A stretch of 64,000 nt of DNA from Streptomyces bacillaris (lineage in GTDB: Bacteria > Actinomycetota > Actinomycetes > Streptomycetales > Streptomycetaceae): NCBI RefSeq assembly GCF_003268675.1, contig NZ_CP029378.1, positions 7,440,001 through 7,504,000 of the forward strand, written 5' to 3'. Position numbers and translations under genes: made by a program. The notes below the pieces were generated by a model. That model did not search any database. It was not told the DNA's origin and saw nothing but the letters and a program-made list of their open reading frames with translations. This document shows positions 59,980 through 64,000 of this stretch, piece after piece. Numbering within the stretch: the stretch's first letter is position 1; each line of letters starts with the position of its first letter.

Positions 59980-61029
59980 ATGCTTCTCCATCGAACGACG
60001 CCTGTTCGGCCGCGACGGCGGCTGGCCGCGGCACTCTCCGTCGCGGCTCTCGGCGTCGGCCTCCTCACCGGCTGCGGCACCGAGACGGAGGGGAAGAAGA
60101 GCGACGACGCCCCGGCCGCCGCCACCGGCGCGTTCCCGGTCACGGTGGAGCACGCCTTCGGGTCCACGAAGGTGGAGAAGGCCCCCCAGCGGGTCGTCTC
60201 CGTCGGCTACACGGACGACCAGGCCATCCTGGCCTTCGGCATCAAGCCGGTCGGCATGGTCGACCAGTACCCCAACCCGGTGGGCCAGGTCCCCGACATC
60301 AACACCCAGTGGCCCTGGGTGAAGGACAAGTGGGGCGACACCCGCCCCGAGGTCGTCATGAAGAACGGCGACGCGGGCCCCAACTTCGAGAAGATCGCCT
60401 CCCTGCGCCCGGACCTGATCATCGCGGTCTACTCCGAGGTCGACCGGGCCGCCTACGACAAGCTCTCCAAGATCGCCCCCACCGTCGGCCGCACCAGGAC
60501 CGAGAAGGAGCCCTTCAGCGCTCCCTGGCAGGACAACGCGGTGCACATCGCCAAGGCGCTCGGCAAGGAGACCGAGGGCGAGGAGCTGGTGAAGGGCATC
60601 CAGGAGAAGCTGGACGCGGCCAAGAAGGCCAACCCCGACTTCGCGGACCAGAAGGCCGTCGCCCTCTCCTGGTACAAGGACGCGGTGCACCCCTTCACCT
60701 CCACCGATGTGCGCGGACAGCTGGTGACGGGCAGCGGCTTCACGTACCAGACCGAGATCGACAAGGTCGCCGACGGCAACTTCTCCACCCAGCTCTCGCC
60801 CGAGCGCATCGACCTGATCGACGTCGACCGCATCTTCGTCATCAACGACAAGGCCGACACCGAGGCGCTGAAGAAGTTCGAGCTGTTCGCCAACCTCCCC
60901 GCCGTCAAGAACGGCAAGGTCTCCTACCTGCTGGACAGCGAGGGCCCGGCCATCGGCGCCGCCATGTCCCAGGGCACCCTGCTCTCCCTGCCGTACGCGA
61001 TCGACGAACTCGTGAAGTCGGCCAAGTAG
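59980..61029 (+). CDS. cchF: Iron-siderophore substrate-binding lipoprotein
   Basis: A 349-residue FepB/FhuD-type lipoprotein. The Arg-rich signal leads to lipobox VGLLTGCGTE. The binding domain has QRVVSVGYTDDQAILAFGIK, LRPDLIIAVYSEVDRAAYDK and SLPYAIDELVKSAK at the end. The ATG at 59980 precedes the signal peptide; a more upstream in-frame start at 59926 adds unconserved residues. It delivers the ferric siderophore to the permeases. Confidence 0.91.
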   Translation: MLLHRTTPVRPRRRLAAALSVAALGVGLLTGCGTETEGKKSDDAPAAATGAFPVTVEHAFGSTKVEKAPQRVVSVGYTDDQAILAFGIKPVGMVDQYPNPVGQVPDINTQWPWVKDKWGDTRPEVVMKNGDAGPNFEKIASLRPDLIIAVYSEVDRAAYDKLSKIAPTVGRTRTEKEPFSAPWQDNAVHIAKALGKETEGEELVKGIQEKLDAAKKANPDFADQKAVALSWYKDAVHPFTSTDVRGQLVTGSGFTYQTEIDKVADGNFSTQLSPERIDLIDVDRIFVINDKADTEALKKFELFANLPAVKNGKVSYLLDSEGPAIGAAMSQGTLLSLPYAIDELVKSAK

Positions 61030-61075
61030 TGATGGTGGCCGAACTGCCCTCCCTCCAACGAGAACTGGCGGTTGC

Positions 61076-62863
61076 GTGAACGTCACCGACATCCCCGCGG
61101 CCCCGACGAAGCTGCGTACGGCGACGGGGAGGGAGGCCACCGGATGGGTCGCGGCACACTGCCGCAGAGCCCCGTGGCTCACCCTCTCCACCGTGCTCAC
61201 CACCGTCGCCGGGGCGGCCCTCCAAGTGGTCCCCGTGCTCCTGCTGGGCCGGGTGGTCGACGGGGTGGTCGGTGGCGAACCGCGTTCGGTGCTCATCACC
61301 GTCGGCGTACTGATGGGGGCCGCCGCGCTGCTCGGCGCGGCGGCCACCGCGGCCTCCACGTACCTCATCGGGCGGCTGGGCGCCGAACTGCTCGCCCAGC
61401 TCCGCGAGAGCGCCGTCCGGGCCGTGCTCGGGATGCCGAGCGCCCGCGTCGAACAGGTCGGCCGGGGCGATGTGCTCTCCCGGGTCGGGGACGACGTGGC
61501 CGTGCTCTCCAAGGGCATCCGGCAGGCCATCCCCACCGTCTTCTCGGCCGGGGTGCTGGTCGCCATCGCCACCCTCGGCATGTTCGGCCTGGACTGGCGG
61601 CTCGGCATCGCCGGCGCCTGCGCCCTGCCCGCGTACGCCTTCGCCCTCCGCTGGTATCTGCCGCGCTCCGCGCCCCTCTACCGCAAGCAGCGCATCGCCC
61701 AGGCGGACCGCGCCCAGGCGCTGATCAGCGGGCTCAACGGGATAGACACCGTACGGGCGTACCGCCTGGAGGGCGACGTCCGCGAGAAGGTCACCGCCGA
61801 GTCCTGGCGGGTGCGCAACCTCGGCATCGAGGTCTTCCGCTTCTTCGGCCGGTTCGTCGGACGGGAGAACCGCGCCGAGTTCATCGGCCTCGTCCTGATC
61901 CTGGTGGTCGGATACGCCCTCCTGGAGGCCGACGCCGCGACGCTCGGTGAGGTCTCGGCCGCCCCGCTGATGTTCCACCGGCTGTTCACTCCGCTCGGCG
62001 CCATCATGTTCACCTTCGACGAGGCCCAGAAGTCCGGCGCCAGCCTCACCCGCCTGGTCGGGGTGCTGGGGGAGCCGGCGGAGCAGCGGCTCGTGGGCGA
62101 CGCCTCCGTCGCCCGCGCCGAGGACGTGCCGTACGCGGTCACGGTGGAGAACCTGACCTTCAGCTATCCCGACACCGAGGAACCGGTGCTGCGGGAGGTC
62201 GGCCTGTCCATTCCGGCCGGTGGTTCCCTGGCGCTGGTGGGCGCGACGGGGGCCGGCAAATCGACCCTGGCCGCGCTGATCGCCGGTATCGGGACCCCGC
62301 AGTCCGGAGCCGTACGCATCGGGTCCCGGGATCTCGCCGGGCTCGACGAGGCCGAGGCACGGTCCCTGGTGAGCATCCTGACCCAGGAGACGCACGTCTT
62401 CTCCGGGCCGCTCTCCGACGATCTGCGCCTCGCCGCGCCCGAGGCGAGCGACGAGGAGCTGATGGAGGCGCTGCGGACGGTCGGCGCCGACGGCTGGGTC
62501 GAACTGCTCCCCGGCGGACTGCACGCCATGGTCGGGGAGGGCGGTGAGCGGCTGGACGTCACCAAGGTCGCACAAGTCGCACTGGCCCGGCTGGTGTTGA
62601 GCCGCTCCCCGGTGGTCGTCCTGGACGAGTCGACCGCCGAGGCGGGCAGCGAGGGCGCCGCCGAGCTGGAGCGTGCCGTCCTGGCCGCCTGCGCGGGCCG
62701 CACCACGCTCTTCGTCGCCCACCGGCTGACCCAGGCCATGGCGGCGGACCGGATCGCCGTCCTGGACGCGGGCCGGGTGGTGGAGGAGGGCACACACGAG
62801 GAACTGGTGGCGCTCGGGGGCATGTACGCGCGACTGTGGCGTGCGTGGCGCGAAGGCAGTTAG
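61076..62863 (+). CDS. cchG: ABC transporter with fused membrane and ATPase domains, probable siderophore exporter
   Basis: A 595-residue half-transporter. The membrane domain (about residues 25-330) holds about six helices, and the ATPase (about 345-590) has Walker A LVGATGAGKSTLAAL and Walker B PVVVLDESTAEAGS with LFVAHRLTQAM. The signature is atypical: GGERLDVTKVAQVALARL replaces the usual LSGGQ. This corresponds by position to cchG, thought to export coelichelin. A GTG start is used, 46 bases past the lipoprotein stop. Confidence 0.87.
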   Translation: MNVTDIPAAPTKLRTATGREATGWVAAHCRRAPWLTLSTVLTTVAGAALQVVPVLLLGRVVDGVVGGEPRSVLITVGVLMGAAALLGAAATAASTYLIGRLGAELLAQLRESAVRAVLGMPSARVEQVGRGDVLSRVGDDVAVLSKGIRQAIPTVFSAGVLVAIATLGMFGLDWRLGIAGACALPAYAFALRWYLPRSAPLYRKQRIAQADRAQALISGLNGIDTVRAYRLEGDVREKVTAESWRVRNLGIEVFRFFGRFVGRENRAEFIGLVLILVVGYALLEADAATLGEVSAAPLMFHRLFTPLGAIMFTFDEAQKSGASLTRLVGVLGEPAEQRLVGDASVARAEDVPYAVTVENLTFSYPDTEEPVLREVGLSIPAGGSLALVGATGAGKSTLAALIAGIGTPQSGAVRIGSRDLAGLDEAEARSLVSILTQETHVFSGPLSDDLRLAAPEASDEELMEALRTVGADGWVELLPGGLHAMVGEGGERLDVTKVAQVALARLVLSRSPVVVLDESTAEAGSEGAAELERAVLAACAGRTTLFVAHRLTQAMAADRIAVLDAGRVVEEGTHEELVALGGMYARLWRAWREGS

Positions 62864-62874
62864 GTCAACCTCAG

Positions 62875-62893
62875 TAAGGTCAGGCCAACTTAC
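62875..62893. promoter_or_regulatory. Candidate iron box upstream of the NRPS gene
   Basis: TAAGGTCAGGCCAACTTAC matches 14 of 19 consensus positions by my count, 28 bases before the NRPS start. TTAGGTCAACCTCAG just upstream is a partial second copy. Confidence 0.6.
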
Positions 62894-62920
62894 GTACCTT
62901 GGAAGGGTGCTGAGTTTTCG

Positions 62921-64000
62921 ATGACGGGACCGACCGCTCCTCACGTTCTCCTCTCTCCCGCCCACTTCACCTCCGTACGCCGGCGGATCGGCGGCGAGCA
63001 CCACGACCGGACCATCGCCCAGGCGTGTGCCATAGGGCTGGCCTACTGGGCGACGGGCAGCGGCCCCGACGGCATCGACCTCACCCCGGGCACCTCCTTC
63101 GCCGACGTCCTCGGCTGGGTCGACAACGGCGGCGGCGGAAGCCCGGGGTGGGAGGTTGCGGCGGACGGCCTGAGCATCACGGTCCCGGACGGTGTCGAGC
63201 AGGCCGAGGCCCAGCTCGCCCTGGACGACCTGGCCGACTTCCCGGACCGGCCCGTCGCCACCATCGCCCCCTCCAGCATCGCGGCGCGCATCGAGACCCT
63301 CGCCCGGTGGAACGACAACCGGACCGACCGCACCCGCCCCACCGTCGTGGAGCTGTTCCAGGAGCAGGCGCGCGCCAGGCCGGACGCCGTCGCGATCACC
63401 GATGAGCACCGGACCCTGACGTACCGGGAAGTGGACGAGAAGTCCGCCCAGTTGGCCCACCATCTGATCGAGCGCGGACTCACCTCCGAACAGGTCGTCG
63501 GGATCTCCCTCGGCCGCTCCGCCGACATGGTCGTCGGCCTCCTCGCCGTCCTCCGGGCCGGGTGCGCGTTCGTCCCGCTCGACCCCCAGTGGCCCGCCGC
63601 CCGCCGGGCCGTCGTCATCGAGGACGCCCACGTCGTGCTCCAGCTCAGCGGCTCACCCGACGCCGACCCCGCCGAGCCGGACGCCGTCCCCGTCGACCTC
63701 GGCCACTGGGCGTACGGCTCCTGCCCGGCCGAGGCGCCCGAGGTGACCGTCCACGCCACCTCACTGGCGTACACCATCTTCACCTCGGGCTCCACCGGCC
63801 GTCCCAAGGGCGCCATGATCCGCCACGAGGCGATCAGCGAGCGGCTGTTGTGGCAGCGGGAGGAGATCCTGCGGTTCGGCCACGACGACGCGTCCCTCTT
63901 CAAGGCGCCGCTCTCCTTCGACATCTCCATCAACGAGATCTTCCTCCCGCTGGTCTCCGGCGGCAGGCTGGTGATCCTGCGCCCCGGCGGCGAGCGCGAC
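62921..64000 (+). CDS. cchH: Nonribosomal peptide synthetase, 5' part (siderophore synthetase)
   Basis: The frame is open for 360 codons and runs off the window. About 140 N-terminal residues (starting MTGPTAPHVLLSPAHFT, then IAQACAIGLAYWATGSGPDG) precede a classic adenylation domain: LTYREVDEKSAQLAHHLIER, core motif FTSGSTGRPKGAM, and SFDISINEIFLPLVSGG. The extension resembles the C-terminal part of a condensation-like domain by its end (LARWNDNRTD). By synteny it is the trimodular coelichelin synthetase. Its amino-acid code lies outside the window. Confidence 0.9.
   Translation, partial: MTGPTAPHVLLSPAHFTSVRRRIGGEHHDRTIAQACAIGLAYWATGSGPDGIDLTPGTSFADVLGWVDNGGGGSPGWEVAADGLSITVPDGVEQAEAQLALDDLADFPDRPVATIAPSSIAARIETLARWNDNRTDRTRPTVVELFQEQARARPDAVAITDEHRTLTYREVDEKSAQLAHHLIERGLTSEQVVGISLGRSADMVVGLLAVLRAGCAFVPLDPQWPAARRAVVIEDAHVVLQLSGSPDADPAEPDAVPVDLGHWAYGSCPAEAPEVTVHATSLAYTIFTSGSTGRPKGAMIRHEAISERLLWQREEILRFGHDDASLFKAPLSFDISINEIFLPLVSGGRLVILRPGGERD

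Noticed and set aside
1..64000. tRNA, rRNA and CRISPR arrays
   Set aside because: No T-arm-like GTTCGA signatures in a cloverleaf context, no rRNA sequence and no regularly spaced direct repeats were seen by eye.

Overview
The window is GC-rich (roughly 72-74%) actinobacterial chromosome, almost certainly Streptomyces. Supporting signs are strong third-position G/C codon use, GTG starts, many 4-bp ATGA/GTGA gene overlaps, a melC1-melC2 tyrosinase operon, DmdR1/IdeR-type iron boxes and a coelichelin-like siderophore locus. I see no rRNA, tRNA or CRISPR.

Layout. 0.1-5.4 kb: a solitary cytoplasmic-looking substrate-binding-fold protein, an NTF2-like protein divergent from a PadR regulator, an ArsR-fold regulator coupled to an MFS exporter, and a PfkB sugar kinase. 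5.5-11.7 kb: a compact locus of ketoacyl synthase III, two FabF-like ketoacyl synthases, an acyl-CoA oxidase/dehydrogenase-like flavoprotein and an acyl carrier protein, looking like a small type II fatty-acyl or polyketide pathway. 11.8-17.3 kb: a cobalamin riboswitch in front of btuF-btuC-btuD, then a PRC-barrel/DUF2382 stress protein and a CbiZ-type cobinamide amidohydrolase. 17.3-21.1 kb: a Tat-exported sulfite-oxidase-like molybdoenzyme with metX and metY. 21.3-25.2 kb: a SigB/SigF-type sigma factor, a GNAT protein and a membrane PP2C/SpoIIE phosphatase. 25.2-32.8 kb: TetR-SDR-alcohol dehydrogenase, an ABC-F gene preceded by a possible leader peptide, a NUDIX hydrolase and dhaK-dhaL-dhaM. 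33.2-36.1 kb: a VOC protein, a SulP transporter and a divergent MerR regulator.

36.1-47.2 kb is accessory. A hairpin MITE abuts an IS630-family element, followed by an arsenic island: trxB-arsC, arsR-acr3-arsO, an unrecognised small gene, a second ArsO-like monooxygenase, two more ArsR regulators, a Cys-tailed flavoprotein and an MFS exporter. 47.2-49.7 kb carries an esterase and the tyrosinase operon.

50-64 kb is devoted to iron: an FbpABC-type ferric transporter under an iron box, a molybdopterin/TOBE pair, then a cch-like order (ornithine N5-hydroxylase, two FecCD permeases, ATPase, siderophore-binding lipoprotein, ABC exporter, NRPS running off the end). Five candidate iron boxes punctuate this region.

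A cross-cutting observation: five otherwise coherent genes are broken by six frameshifts. Each is repaired by adding one base to a G or C run, and each corrected length is then a whole number of codons. This points to homopolymer errors in the assembly more than to real gene decay.
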